Below, one piece after another: positions 8,377 through 16,170 of a stretch of DNA of 64,000 bases. The stretch spans positions 248,001-312,000 of the forward strand of contig CAVWNS010000014.1 of assembly GCA_963756495.1 (NCBI GenBank), given 5' to 3'. This stretch comes from DATFDN01 sp963756495. GTDB lineage: Bacteria; Pseudomonadota; Alphaproteobacteria; Acetobacterales; Acetobacteraceae. Numbering within the stretch: position 1 is the stretch's first letter; every line of letters begins with the position of its first letter. The translations under genes and the position numbers were made by a program. The notes under the pieces were generated by a model that did no database searches, was not told the DNA's origin, and was given only the letters and a program-made list of their open reading frames with translations.

Positions 8377-9126
8377 ATGGCACCGGAAAGGGAAAAGGCG
8401 AGCGATCCGAACAGCCCATCCGGCCCTCGCGGGGCGGAACGGGCGGCGTTCGTTGCGCGCCTCCAGCTTATCGTCAACCACTGGCGCAGCGCCGATCGGC
8501 TTGCCCGCGCCATGGGTGTCTCGCCGTCGGCGTTCCGCAAGTGGCTGAAGGGCGAAGCCGAGCCGAGCCGAGAGCGGCTGGTCGCGCTGGCCGAAACGGC
8601 CGGGGTGGCGATCGCGTGGCTCGCGAGAGGAGAGGGACCGCCGCCGCGATTCCCTCGATCCCAGGACGACGGGGCAGCGGGGGAGATCGGGTTCGATCAC
8701 GGCCAGTTCCTGGTGCTTCCCAAGCGGGCGGAGGAGGCCGCCGCCGCTGGCTCCGAGACACCTTCTCTGCCCACGGCGCAGGCCAGTGCCTACGTCGCCT
8801 TCGGCCATGACTGGATACGCCGCTGCTTTTCAATCGAGCCCGAGGACCTGATGCTGGAATCAGCGGTCGGCGAGTTGATGCGTCCGACCATCCAGGACGG
8901 CGCCCTCCTGCTGATCGACACCACCGACCGCCGGTTCCGGGAGTTCGGGGTTTACGTGCTGGAGTTTGCGGGCGAGCGGGTGGTCAAGCGGGTGCAGCGC
9001 AAGCTGGATGGCAGCCTGCTGCTGATCAGCGACAACGCGATCTACGAGCCGGAGCGCATCCCCCCCGATCGCGCGCGAGACGTGCGCGTGATCGGACGGG
9101 TGGTCTGGGCCGGAGGAAAGCTCTAG
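8377..9126 (+). CDS. XRE/S24-like transcriptional regulator lacking the catalytic serine
   Basis: About 249 residues if started at ATG 8377 (AGAGAGAAG upstream; ATG 8356 is an alternative). An N-terminal helix-turn-helix (DRLARAMGVSPSAFRKWLKG) is followed by a C-terminal LexA/CI-like fold with MRPTIQDGALLLID and GVYVLEFAGERVVKRVQRK. In S24 proteases the first motif reads G-D-S-M-x-P; here it is G-E-L-M-R-P, so the nucleophilic Ser is replaced by Leu while the Lys partner (VVKR) remains. It should dimerise but not self-cleave. Divergent from the Nlp gene. Confidence 0.8.
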   Translation: MAPEREKASDPNSPSGPRGAERAAFVARLQLIVNHWRSADRLARAMGVSPSAFRKWLKGEAEPSRERLVALAETAGVAIAWLARGEGPPPRFPRSQDDGAAGEIGFDHGQFLVLPKRAEEAAAAGSETPSLPTAQASAYVAFGHDWIRRCFSIEPEDLMLESAVGELMRPTIQDGALLLIDTTDRRFREFGVYVLEFAGERVVKRVQRKLDGSLLLISDNAIYEPERIPPDRARDVRVIGRVVWAGGKL

Positions 9127-9169
9127 CGGAGGGCTGCCGCGGCGACCTTGCGCGGGGAGCGGGGAATGA

Positions 9170-9243
9170 TGGAGCGGGTGAAGGGAATCGAACCCTCGTA
9201 TGCAGCTTGGGAAGCTGCCGTTCTACCACTGAACTACACCCGC
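9170..9243 (-). tRNA. tRNA-Gly (anticodon CCC)
   Basis: The reverse complement folds as a 74-base tRNA: GCGGGTG acceptor, GTAGTTCAGTGG D-arm, anticodon loop TTCCCAA (CCC, reading GGG), GGTTCGATTCC T-arm and encoded CCA. It stands alone between the S24-like regulator and metZ. Confidence 0.95.
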
Positions 9244-9319
9244 AGCCTGAAGCACGAGTATAGGTCCGGCGGGTTGACTGCGCAATCGGCCCGGCCCTAG
9301 GGTGCCGGAGGCGATACCG

Positions 9320-9375
9320 CCCCTCGCGATTTGTCCGGCCGGCTTGCGGCGAGGTGAAACAAGCGCGCTAAAGTG
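9320..9375 (+). promoter_or_regulatory. SAM-II riboswitch upstream of metZ
   Basis: CCTCGC (9322-9327) pairs perfectly with GCGAGG (9349-9354) as helix P1, and loop bases GCTTG (9342-9346) pair with downstream CAAGC (9360-9364) as the pseudoknot. The 3' GCTAAAG (9367-9373) and the upstream CGCGATTT are the conserved SAM-II bases. Position, about 70 bases before metZ, is the textbook alphaproteobacterial location, where S-adenosylmethionine binding lowers expression of methionine synthesis. Confidence 0.85.
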
Positions 9376-9441
9376 GCCTGCGGCGGTTCAAGTGCCTCCG
9401 CGCCTCGACGGCCGGGCCACAACGCGAAGGCCTGCCGCACC

Positions 9442-10638
9442 ATGACCATCGATCCCAGCACGCTCCGCCCCGCCACCCGCCTGGTTCATGCCGGAATCGA
9501 GCGCACCGCCTACCAGGAGACGGCCGAGGCGCTGTTCCTGACCTCCGGCTACAACTACGAGAGCGCCGAGGAGGCCGAGGCGACCTTCACGGGCGAGATC
9601 AGCCGTTACCAGTACTCCCGGTTCGCCAATCCGACTGTGACGATGCTGGAGCATCGTCTTGCAGCCATTGAGAGCGCGGCGGCGTGCCGCGTCACCGCCA
9701 CGGGGATGGCCGCAGTCAGCGCGGCGCTGCTGTCACATCTCAAGGCCGGAGACCGGGTGGTTGCGGCGCGCGCCCTGTTCGGTTCCTGTCACTGGATCGT
9801 CTCCACCCTGCTGCCCCGCTACGGGATCGGGAGCATGTTCGTGGACGGCGCCGACCTCGACCAGTGGCGGCGCGCGCTCGACAGCCCGACGCAACTCGTG
9901 CTGCTCGAAACCCCATCCAACCCGATGCTGGAGTTGGTGGACCTGCGGGCCGTCTCCCGGCTGGCGCATGCGGCCGGCGCCCTGGTCGTGGTGGACAACG
10001 TGTTTGCCACCCCGCTGCTCCAGCAGACGATCCCGCTCGGCGCTGATGTGGTGGTCTATTCCTGCACCAAGCATATCGATGGGCAGGGCAGGGTGCTTGG
10101 TGGGGCGGTGCTCGGGCAGCGCGATTGGATCGAGGGGACGCTCCAGCCCTTCGTGCGCAACACCGGGCCGTCGCTGTCGCCCTTCAACGCTTGGCTGCTG
10201 TTGAAGGGATTGGAGACGCTGGCGCTGCGGGTGGAGGCAAGCTGCCGGACCGCCGCCGTGCTGGCCGAGCAGCTGGCCGGCCGGCCGGAGCTTGCGCGCG
10301 TGCTCTATCCTGGCCGCCCCGACCACCCGCAGGCAGATCTCGCCCACGCGCAGATGCGCGCCGGCGGAACGGTCGTTACGTTCGAGCTGGCGGGCGGCAA
10401 GCCGGCGGCATTTCGGATGCTGAACGCGCTGGAGCTGATCGGCGTCTCGAACAACCTCGGTGATTCGAAGTCCCTCGCCACCCACCCGGCGACGACGACA
10501 CATATGCGAATCGGCCCGGAGGAGCGTGCGCGGCTCGGCATCACCGACGGCGTCGTCCGCCTTTCGGTCGGGCTGGAGGACGTGGCGGATCTCGCGGAGG
10601 ACCTGGCGCAGGCACTCGACTTGGCGGGCCGGCGCTGA
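9442..10638 (+). CDS. metZ: O-succinylhomoserine (or O-acetylhomoserine) sulfhydrylase MetZ
   Basis: A 398-residue PLP enzyme of the Cys/Met metabolism family that converts activated homoserine plus sulfide to homocysteine. The start at ATG 9442 removes a 23-residue extension that overlaps the riboswitch region. Visible are YQYSRFANPTV, the PLP-contacting V-V-D-N-V-F-A-T-P and the Schiff-base Lys in SCTKHIDGQGR; the S-L-x-T-H-P-A motif lies near the C-terminus. The DGQGRVLGG form is typical of MetZ rather than MetB. Controlled by the SAM-II element just upstream. Confidence 0.92.
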   Translation: MTIDPSTLRPATRLVHAGIERTAYQETAEALFLTSGYNYESAEEAEATFTGEISRYQYSRFANPTVTMLEHRLAAIESAAACRVTATGMAAVSAALLSHLKAGDRVVAARALFGSCHWIVSTLLPRYGIGSMFVDGADLDQWRRALDSPTQLVLLETPSNPMLELVDLRAVSRLAHAAGALVVVDNVFATPLLQQTIPLGADVVVYSCTKHIDGQGRVLGGAVLGQRDWIEGTLQPFVRNTGPSLSPFNAWLLLKGLETLALRVEASCRTAAVLAEQLAGRPELARVLYPGRPDHPQADLAHAQMRAGGTVVTFELAGGKPAAFRMLNALELIGVSNNLGDSKSLATHPATTTHMRIGPEERARLGITDGVVRLSVGLEDVADLAEDLAQALDLAGRR

Positions 10639-10707
10639 CCTGGCTCTGGACTTCTACGTGCCGATGGCTTGATTCGGTCGGGCAAGGCAGCGCAGGGGCA
10701 GCGGGTG

Positions 10708-11112
10708 ATGGCCGCCAACTACAGCAAGACGACTCGCGGCATCCGCGTCTCCGTTCGCGCCTTCTTCTTGGAGGACCAGTCGCGGCCGGAGGAGAACCAT
10801 TATGTCTGGGCATACCGGGTGAAGATCGAGAACAACGGGCGCGCCCCGGTTCAGCTGATGAAGCGCACCTGGCAAATCACCGACGCGCGCGGTCGCACCC
10901 AGCATGTCCACGGCGCCGGGGTTGTGGGCGAGCAGCCGTTGCTAGAGCCGGGCGAGAGCTTCGAATACACCTCCGGCACGCCGCTCGACACACCCTCGGG
11001 CTTCATGGTCGGTGCGTATCACATGAGTGTGCCGGCATCCGGCGAGACCTTCGATGTCGCAATCCCGGCCTTCAGCCTGGACAGCCCGCATCAGGGCGGC
11101 CAGGTCCACTAA
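10708..11112 (+). CDS. apaG: ApaG family protein
   Basis: A 134-residue protein with the ApaG/DUF525 fibronectin-like fold: T-R-G-I-R-V-S-V-R at the start, HYVWAYRVKIEN, LMKRTWQITDA, GVVGEQPLLEPGESFEYTSG and GFMVGAY. These match the full domain. Members are linked to Co2+/Mg2+ homeostasis and nucleotide binding, but the biochemical role is unclear. ATG 10708 is used (GTG 10705 adjacent). It lies 69 bases after metZ on the same strand. Confidence 0.92.
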   Translation: MAANYSKTTRGIRVSVRAFFLEDQSRPEENHYVWAYRVKIENNGRAPVQLMKRTWQITDARGRTQHVHGAGVVGEQPLLEPGESFEYTSGTPLDTPSGFMVGAYHMSVPASGETFDVAIPAFSLDSPHQGGQVH

Positions 11113-11118
11113 TCGTCT

Positions 11119-11198
11119 GAACGTTTAGGTTGTATTCGGGAACTTGCAGCAAAATCAAGGTTGTGGGTCTAAACCCTGAACACGTTCTCAGGGAGGAG
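11119..11198 (+). promoter_or_regulatory. Structured leader of folE, possible THF-II-type riboswitch
   Basis: GAAC (11119-11122) can pair with GTTC (11184-11187) and GTTTAG (11123-11128) with CTAAAC (11169-11174), leaving a 3'-side bulge and an inner AACTTG/CAAG-GTT stem. The hairpin ends at the Shine-Dalgarno GGGAGGAG (11191-11198). Alphaproteobacterial folE genes are a known site of tetrahydrofolate class II riboswitches; I could not confirm the consensus by eye, so the class is tentative. Confidence 0.35.
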
Positions 11199-11205
11199 AA
11201 GCTCA

Positions 11206-11844
11206 GTGAGCATTGGAACCCCGTTTTCACGCGTCCCGACGGAGGCCAGTGGGCCCCGGCCATCCCGCGAGGAAGCGGAGGCAGCGGTCCGCACCCTGCT
11301 GCGCTGGGCCGGCGAGGATCCGGCCCGCGAGGGGTTACGCGACACGCCCGCGCGCGTCGCGCGCGCCTACCAGGAGTTCTTCAGCGGCTATCACGTCGAT
11401 CCTTTCGCCGTGCTGGAGCGTACTTTCGAGGAGACTGATGGCTATGACGAGATCGTGCTGCTGCGCGGCATCCGGGTGGAGAGCCACTGCGAGCACCACA
11501 TGGCCCCGATCATCGGCCGGGCGCACGTCGCCTACCTGCCGGACCGGCGCGTGGTGGGCATCAGCAAGCTCGCCCGCGTGGTCGAGGCGTATGCCAAGCG
11601 GTTCCAGATCCAGGAGAAGCTGACCGCGCAGATCGCCAACACCATCCAGGAGGTGCTTCAGCCGCGTGGCGTGGCGGTGGTGATCGAAGCGGTCCACCAG
11701 TGCATGACCACCCGTGGCATCCACAAATCGGGCGTGGCCATGGTAACCAGCCGCATGCTGGGCGCGTTCCGTGACGACCCAAGCACCCGGCGGGAGCTGC
11801 TCTCGATGATCGGTGAGCACCACGCTGGCATCGGGGAAGGATGA
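11206..11844 (+). CDS. folE: GTP cyclohydrolase I
   Basis: FolE opens GTP to 7,8-dihydroneopterin triphosphate, the first step of folate and pterin synthesis. The 212-residue product starts at GTG 11206, six to fifteen bases behind GGGAGGAG. Zinc ligands appear in ESHCEHHMAPIIG (Cys and His) and HQCMTTRG (second Cys); GISKLARVVEAYAKRFQ.QE is the conserved core. Length is normal. The upstream leader looks structured and may regulate translation. Confidence 0.95.
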   Translation: MSIGTPFSRVPTEASGPRPSREEAEAAVRTLLRWAGEDPAREGLRDTPARVARAYQEFFSGYHVDPFAVLERTFEETDGYDEIVLLRGIRVESHCEHHMAPIIGRAHVAYLPDRRVVGISKLARVVEAYAKRFQIQEKLTAQIANTIQEVLQPRGVAVVIEAVHQCMTTRGIHKSGVAMVTSRMLGAFRDDPSTRRELLSMIGEHHAGIGEG

Positions 11845-12009
11845 GAGCAGAGAGCCGGCGATCGGGAAGGCGGGGCCCGAGCTTCCTGATCCTTGATCCC
11901 CGCCCGACCCTACCCGGTCCGGGGTTGATCCGCATCGGGACATGACAGATTTTACGCGCGCGGCAGGCAGGCGGATGTGTCCGGACGGCCGCGCGAGGGA
12001 GAGCAAGGC

Positions 12010-12702
12010 ATGTCTTCGACCACCTCCACGGACCTGCACGGACACGGCTCCCCGGCGCTCGGCTCCCACGCGAACGGGTCGTCGGGGCCGGAGGGGACGA
12101 GGCGTGACTTCCTCAGCCTCGTCACCGGCGCCTTCGCCGCCATCGGCGGTGCCGCGGTCGCGTGGTCGCTGATCGACACCATGAACCCGTCGGCCGACGT
12201 CATCGCCGCTGGCGCGCCGCTCGATATGGACGTGAGCAAGGTCGAGCCCGGCCAGCAGATCGTTGTCCGTTGGCGCGGCAACCCGATCCTGATCGTGAAC
12301 CGCACCCCGGAGATGCTGAAGACGCTGCAAGACCCGAAAGTCGTGTCCTTGCTCGCCGATCCCAATTCAAAGGTGCCCCAGCAGCCGCCCTACGCCCAGA
12401 ACTGGCATCGCTCCGCGACCCCGGAATTCGCGGTGATGGTCGGCATCTGCACCCATCTCGGCTGCCTGCCCGCCTATCTGCCCCAGCCGAGCGCCTCCGA
12501 CCCGGTGCCGAACTGGCCGGGCGGCTATCTCTGCCCCTGCCATGGCTCCAAATACGACCTCGCCGGCCGGGTCTATTCGAACGTGCCAGCGCCCGACAAC
12601 CTGCCGGTGCCGCCCTACAACTTCGTCAACAAGACGACGGTCCGGATCGGTGAGAACCCCGCCGGCGGCACCTTCGAGCTGTCCGAGGTGGCCCAGCTCT
12701 GA
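12010..12702 (+). CDS. petA: Rieske iron-sulfur subunit of the cytochrome bc1 complex
   Basis: A 230-residue protein with a twin-arginine anchor (TRRDFLSLVTGAFAAIGGA) that is retained as the membrane helix, and a periplasmic Rieske domain. The 2Fe-2S ligands are in GICTHLGCLP (residues ~148-157) and CPCHGSKYD (~177-185). The start at ATG 12010 follows GAGGGAGAG. It passes electrons from ubiquinol to cytochrome c1. Unusually, no petB or petC follows: the next gene is on the opposite strand behind a strong terminator, so petA is an orphan here. Confidence 0.93.
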   Translation: MSSTTSTDLHGHGSPALGSHANGSSGPEGTRRDFLSLVTGAFAAIGGAAVAWSLIDTMNPSADVIAAGAPLDMDVSKVEPGQQIVVRWRGNPILIVNRTPEMLKTLQDPKVVSLLADPNSKVPQQPPYAQNWHRSATPEFAVMVGICTHLGCLPAYLPQPSASDPVPNWPGGYLCPCHGSKYDLAGRVYSNVPAPDNLPVPPYNFVNKTTVRIGENPAGGTFELSEVAQL

Positions 12703-12712
12703 GCCGCGTGGG

Positions 12713-12739
12713 CGAGGGGTGAAGGGTCTTCACCCCTCG
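12713..12739. terminator. Bidirectional terminator between petA and the double-GNAT gene
   Basis: CGAGGGGTGAAG (12713-12724) pairs perfectly with CTTCACCCCTCG (12728-12739) across a 3-base loop. It sits between convergent genes; its right arm contains the stop codon of the minus-strand gene. There is no T-run, so efficiency is uncertain. Confidence 0.6.
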
Positions 12740-13734
12740 ATCTGCTTGTAGAACAGCACCGTCGCATAGGCAGTCCCGTCCGAGTCGAGGGCAAAGCCTG
12801 GAATTCGCCCCGCCTCCTGCCAGCCCATGCTCCGATAGAGCGGCTCGGCGAAGTCCCCGGCCCTTGTGTCGAGCGTGAGCAGGCGCCGTCCGGCCCGCTC
12901 CGCCTCCTCCTCAAGGCGCGCCATCATGTCTCGCGCGAGACCCGTGCGTCGCGCAGCCGGATGCACCAGCAGCTTCGCCACCTCGGCCCGATGCGGTTGG
13001 TTTTGCGGCATCGCCAAGTCCAGCGTCACCGTGCCGACCAGCGCGCCCTCGGCCCAGGCTCCCAGGAGCACCCGCTCTCCGGCGGCGACGGCCGCCGCGG
13101 CGCGGCGCCAGAAGCCGCGCGCAATTGCCGGCCGCAGAGGGGGCAGGAACGCGATCGAGGCGCCCGCCTCGACGCAGGCACACAGGATGTCAGCGAGCCG
13201 CGTCTCGGCGGACGCCGCGGCTGCCGGACCAAGCACCTCCACGCCGCGCACCGGCTTGGCAAAGTGAAACTCGATCGTGTTCGACAGGTCATCCAGTGAG
13301 CGGATCGGGCCGGAGCGGACATAGCTGCGCCGCTCATAGAAACGGTGCGCCCGTTCGAACCGGGTGTCGGTCCATAGCGTCAGCCGCCGCGCCCCGGCGG
13401 CGATGGCGTGCGCCTCGGCGCGGTCCAGGAGCCGGTCGGCGAGGCCGGTGCCGCGATACGCCCGGTCCAGGTACATGCGCGAGATCGCCCAGGTTTCGGC
13501 GTCCTCCGGGTAGGTCGCAATCACGCCCGTCACGCGCCCGCCGGCCTCTGCGGTCCACAGCACGCCGCCCTTGCCATGCAGGTAGCTGGCGAGTGCCCGC
13601 AGTTCGGGCACTTCGCCATCCAGGTCCAGCACGCAACCGGGATACTCGGCCCAGCAGGCGCCGATGAGCGCAATGATGGCATCGGCCTCGGCGTCGGTCC
13701 CGGGGCGGATCAGCGCCTCGGGCAGGACAGTCAC
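12730..13734 (-). CDS. Tandem-domain GNAT N-acetyltransferase (GNAT-GNAT fusion)
   Basis: The real start is GTG 13734, which overlaps the stop of the aminotransferase upstream by 4 bases (GTGA); the longer open frame beyond it is antisense-type noise within that gene. The 334-residue product holds two acetyl-CoA-dependent acetyltransferase domains: residues ~4-150, with ISRMYLDRAYRGTGLADRLL as the CoA loop, and ~175-330, with VAKLLVHPAARRTGLARDMM. Both keep the R-x-x-G-x-A-like loop. Acceptor substrate unknown; linkage to two aspartate-type aminotransferases suggests an amino-acid or amine product. Confidence 0.82.
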   Translation of the reverse strand: MTVLPEALIRPGTDAEADAIIALIGACWAEYPGCVLDLDGEVPELRALASYLHGKGGVLWTAEAGGRVTGVIATYPEDAETWAISRMYLDRAYRGTGLADRLLDRAEAHAIAAGARRLTLWTDTRFERAHRFYERRSYVRSGPIRSLDDLSNTIEFHFAKPVRGVEVLGPAAAASAETRLADILCACVEAGASIAFLPPLRPAIARGFWRRAAAAVAAGERVLLGAWAEGALVGTVTLDLAMPQNQPHRAEVAKLLVHPAARRTGLARDMMARLEEEAERAGRRLLTLDTRAGDFAEPLYRSMGWQEAGRIPGFALDSDGTAYATVLFYKQIEG

Positions 13735-14936
13735 GCCAGCGCCTCGCAGAAGCCCCGGATTCTCCGGCAGCCTTCCGCCAGCACGGCGTCGTCCGAGGCA
13801 GTGCTGACACGCACGTAGGGGCTCATGCCATAAGACGCGCCAGGCACCACCGCGACATGCGCCTCTTCCAGCAATGCCATCGCGAAGTCCACATCGGTGC
13901 CGATGCGCGTGCCGGCCGGCGTGGTCCGGTCCAGGCAGCCGGCGACGTTGGGAAAGACGTAAAACGCGCCCTCGGGCTTGTGGCAGTTCACACCCGGGCA
14001 GGCGTTCAGCACCTCCAACGCCAGGTCGCGCCGGCGCTGGTAGGCGGCGACCATCTCCCCCACGCCGTCCTGCGGGCCGTCCAGTGCCGCAGCGGCGGCC
14101 GCCTGTCCCACGGTGGATACGCCGGCCGTCACCTGGCCCTGCATGTTGACCATCGCCTTGATCAGCGGCCGCGGCCCGCCGGCGAAGCCGATCCGCCAGC
14201 CGGTCATCGCGTAGGTCTTGGACACGCCGCTGATGGTCAGCACACGCTCGCGCAGCCCAGGTGCCACCGCCGCCATCGTGGCGTGGCGAAAGCCGTCGAA
14301 CACCAGATGCTCGTACATGTCGTCGGACATGATCCAGACATGCGGGTGGGCCGCCATGACGGCCCCGATCTCCGCGAGTTCCCCGGCCGAGCAGGCGGCG
14401 CCCGAGGGATTGTTCGGATTGTTCAGGATCAGCCACTTCGTGCGCGGCGTGATCGCCGCGGCGATGTCCTCGGCACGCGGCTTGAACCCGTTGTTCTGCG
14501 GGCATGCCACGAACACCGGCCGCCCATCGAGCAGCTGGGTCATCAGGGGATAGGCGTTCCAGGACGGCACCGGGATCACCACCTCGTCGCCCGGATCGAC
14601 CGTCGCCGCCAGCGCATTGAAGATGGCCTGCTTGCCGCCGTTGGACACGGCGATTTCGTCCAGCGCGAAGTCAACCCCGTTATCGCGCTGGAACTTGCGC
14701 CGGATCGCCTGCTTCAGCGCCGGCACCCCGTCCTGCGGAGGATATTTCGTCTCGCCGCGCAGCGCGGCCTGGTAGCCCGCCTCGATCGCCTCGCGGGGGG
14801 TGGCGAAAGCAGGCTCGCCCAGGGTCAGCGCGACCACGTCCACGCCTTGCGCCCTCAGCTCTCGGGCGCGGATCGTCATGGTCGTGCTGGCCGCGACCTG
14901 GACGCGCCCGAGGCGCGCGGCCAGCGCGGGCATCAT
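13731..14936 (-). CDS. Aspartate-type PLP aminotransferase, class I, second paralog
   Basis: A 401-residue fold-type I aminotransferase. Signatures are T-L-G-E-P-A-F near the substrate site, NNPNNPSGA (Asn contacting PLP), the Schiff-base Lys in SGVSKTYAMTGWRIGF and the C-terminal Arg in PYVRVSTAS. It is about half identical by eye to the next gene, so the pair arose by tandem duplication. Its start overlaps the paralog's stop by 4 bases. It keeps all catalytic residues but differs at specificity positions, so the amino donor may differ. Confidence 0.85.
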   Translation of the reverse strand: MMPALAARLGRVQVAASTTMTIRARELRAQGVDVVALTLGEPAFATPREAIEAGYQAALRGETKYPPQDGVPALKQAIRRKFQRDNGVDFALDEIAVSNGGKQAIFNALAATVDPGDEVVIPVPSWNAYPLMTQLLDGRPVFVACPQNNGFKPRAEDIAAAITPRTKWLILNNPNNPSGAACSAGELAEIGAVMAAHPHVWIMSDDMYEHLVFDGFRHATMAAVAPGLRERVLTISGVSKTYAMTGWRIGFAGGPRPLIKAMVNMQGQVTAGVSTVGQAAAAAALDGPQDGVGEMVAAYQRRRDLALEVLNACPGVNCHKPEGAFYVFPNVAGCLDRTTPAGTRIGTDVDFAMALLEEAHVAVVPGASYGMSPYVRVSTASDDAVLAEGCRRIRGFCEALA

Positions 14937-16135
14937 GAGAGTCCCTCGCAGAAGCGCTGGATGCGCCGGCAGGCCTCCACCAGCTGGTCGTTGGACGTCG
15001 CGTAGCTGAGGCGGAAATGGCCCGGGTAGCAGAAGGCCGCGCCGTGCACGACGGCCACCCCTTCTTCCTCCAGCAACGCGGTCACGAACACCTCGTCATC
15101 GGCGATCCGGATACCGCCGCGCGAGGTCTTGCCGATGCAGCCATGGATCGCCGGAAAGACATAGAACGCGCCCTCGGGCCGGTGGCAGGTGATGCCGGAT
15201 GCCCGGTTCAGTGCCTCGACCACCAGGTCGCGGCGCTGCGCATAGACCTGCGCCATGGCGGCGACGGAGTCCTGCGGCCCGTTCAGGGCTTCCACCGCCG
15301 CCGCCTGACTGATCGAGGACGGGTTGGCGGTGGATTGGCTCTGTAGCTTGTCCATCGCCTTGATCAGCGCCACCGGGGCGCCGGCGAAGCCGATGCGCCA
15401 GCCGGTCATCGCGTAGGCCTTGGAGCAGCCGTTCATCGTCAGCGTGCGCTCGCGCAGGCGCGGCTCCACCTCGAGGATCGTGGCCGGCCGAAAACCGTCG
15501 TAGGCGAGCTTCTCGTAGATGTCGTCGGTGAACACCCAGACGTTCGGGTGGCGCATCAGGACGTCGCAGAGGGGCCGCAGTTCCTCGGCGTTGTACGCGG
15601 CCCCCGTCGGGTTGCATGGGTTGTTCAGCATGAGCCAGCGCGTGGCGGGGGTGATCGCCGCCTCCAGATCCTCGGCGCGCAGCTTGAAGCCGTTGTTCTG
15701 CCCGCACGGGACCAGCACCGGCGTGCCGTCGGCCACCGAGACGATATCGGGATAGCTCACCCAGCAAGGGCTCGGGATGATTACCTCGTCGCCTGCATTG
15801 AGGGTGGCCAGCATGGCATTGAAGATCACCTGCTTGCCGCCCGTGGAGATGATGATCTCCTCGGGCTTGTAGTCGATGCCCGAGTCGCGCCGGAACTTCG
15901 CCGCCACTGCTCGCCGCAGTTCCGGCGTGCCGGATACGTCCGTGTACTTCGTGTCCCCGGCCTCGATCGCGGCGATCGCCGCGTCCTTCACGTTGCGCGG
16001 GGTATCGAAGTCGGGCTCGCCGGCGGACAGGCTGATCACGTCCCGCCCGGCCGCCTGCAATTGCCGCGCCTTGGTCGCGACGGCGATGGTCAGGCTGGGG
16101 CTGATCCGGTCCAGGCGGTCGGCGGTCAGGCGCAT
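14933..16135 (-). CDS. aatA: Aspartate aminotransferase
   Basis: A 400-residue class I aminotransferase, the first gene of a three-gene minus-strand operon with the paralog and the double GNAT. Visible are LSAGEPDFDTP, NNPCNPTGA, the PLP Lys in MNGCSKAYAMTGWRIGF and FRLSYATS. The sequence is typical of alphaproteobacterial AatA enzymes, which transfer the aspartate amino group to 2-oxoglutarate and sometimes also aminate prephenate. ATG start at 16135; 35 bases separate it from the potI-like gene downstream in the opposite reading order. Confidence 0.88.
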   Translation of the reverse strand: MRLTADRLDRISPSLTIAVATKARQLQAAGRDVISLSAGEPDFDTPRNVKDAAIAAIEAGDTKYTDVSGTPELRRAVAAKFRRDSGIDYKPEEIIISTGGKQVIFNAMLATLNAGDEVIIPSPCWVSYPDIVSVADGTPVLVPCGQNNGFKLRAEDLEAAITPATRWLMLNNPCNPTGAAYNAEELRPLCDVLMRHPNVWVFTDDIYEKLAYDGFRPATILEVEPRLRERTLTMNGCSKAYAMTGWRIGFAGAPVALIKAMDKLQSQSTANPSSISQAAAVEALNGPQDSVAAMAQVYAQRRDLVVEALNRASGITCHRPEGAFYVFPAIHGCIGKTSRGGIRIADDEVFVTALLEEEGVAVVHGAAFCYPGHFRLSYATSNDQLVEACRRIQRFCEGLS

Positions 16136-16170
16136 GTCAGATCACTCGTCGGTCACGGAGCGGCGGGACC

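Noticed and set aside
12730..14505. A 591-residue open frame on the minus strand
   Set aside because: Only the part from 13734 down is a gene; the upstream half lies out of frame within the aminotransferase and is an artefact of high GC.
13857..15005. A 382-residue plus-strand frame rich in His, Arg and Gly
   Set aside because: It is antisense to two clear aminotransferase genes, and its composition is that of a reverse-frame shadow.
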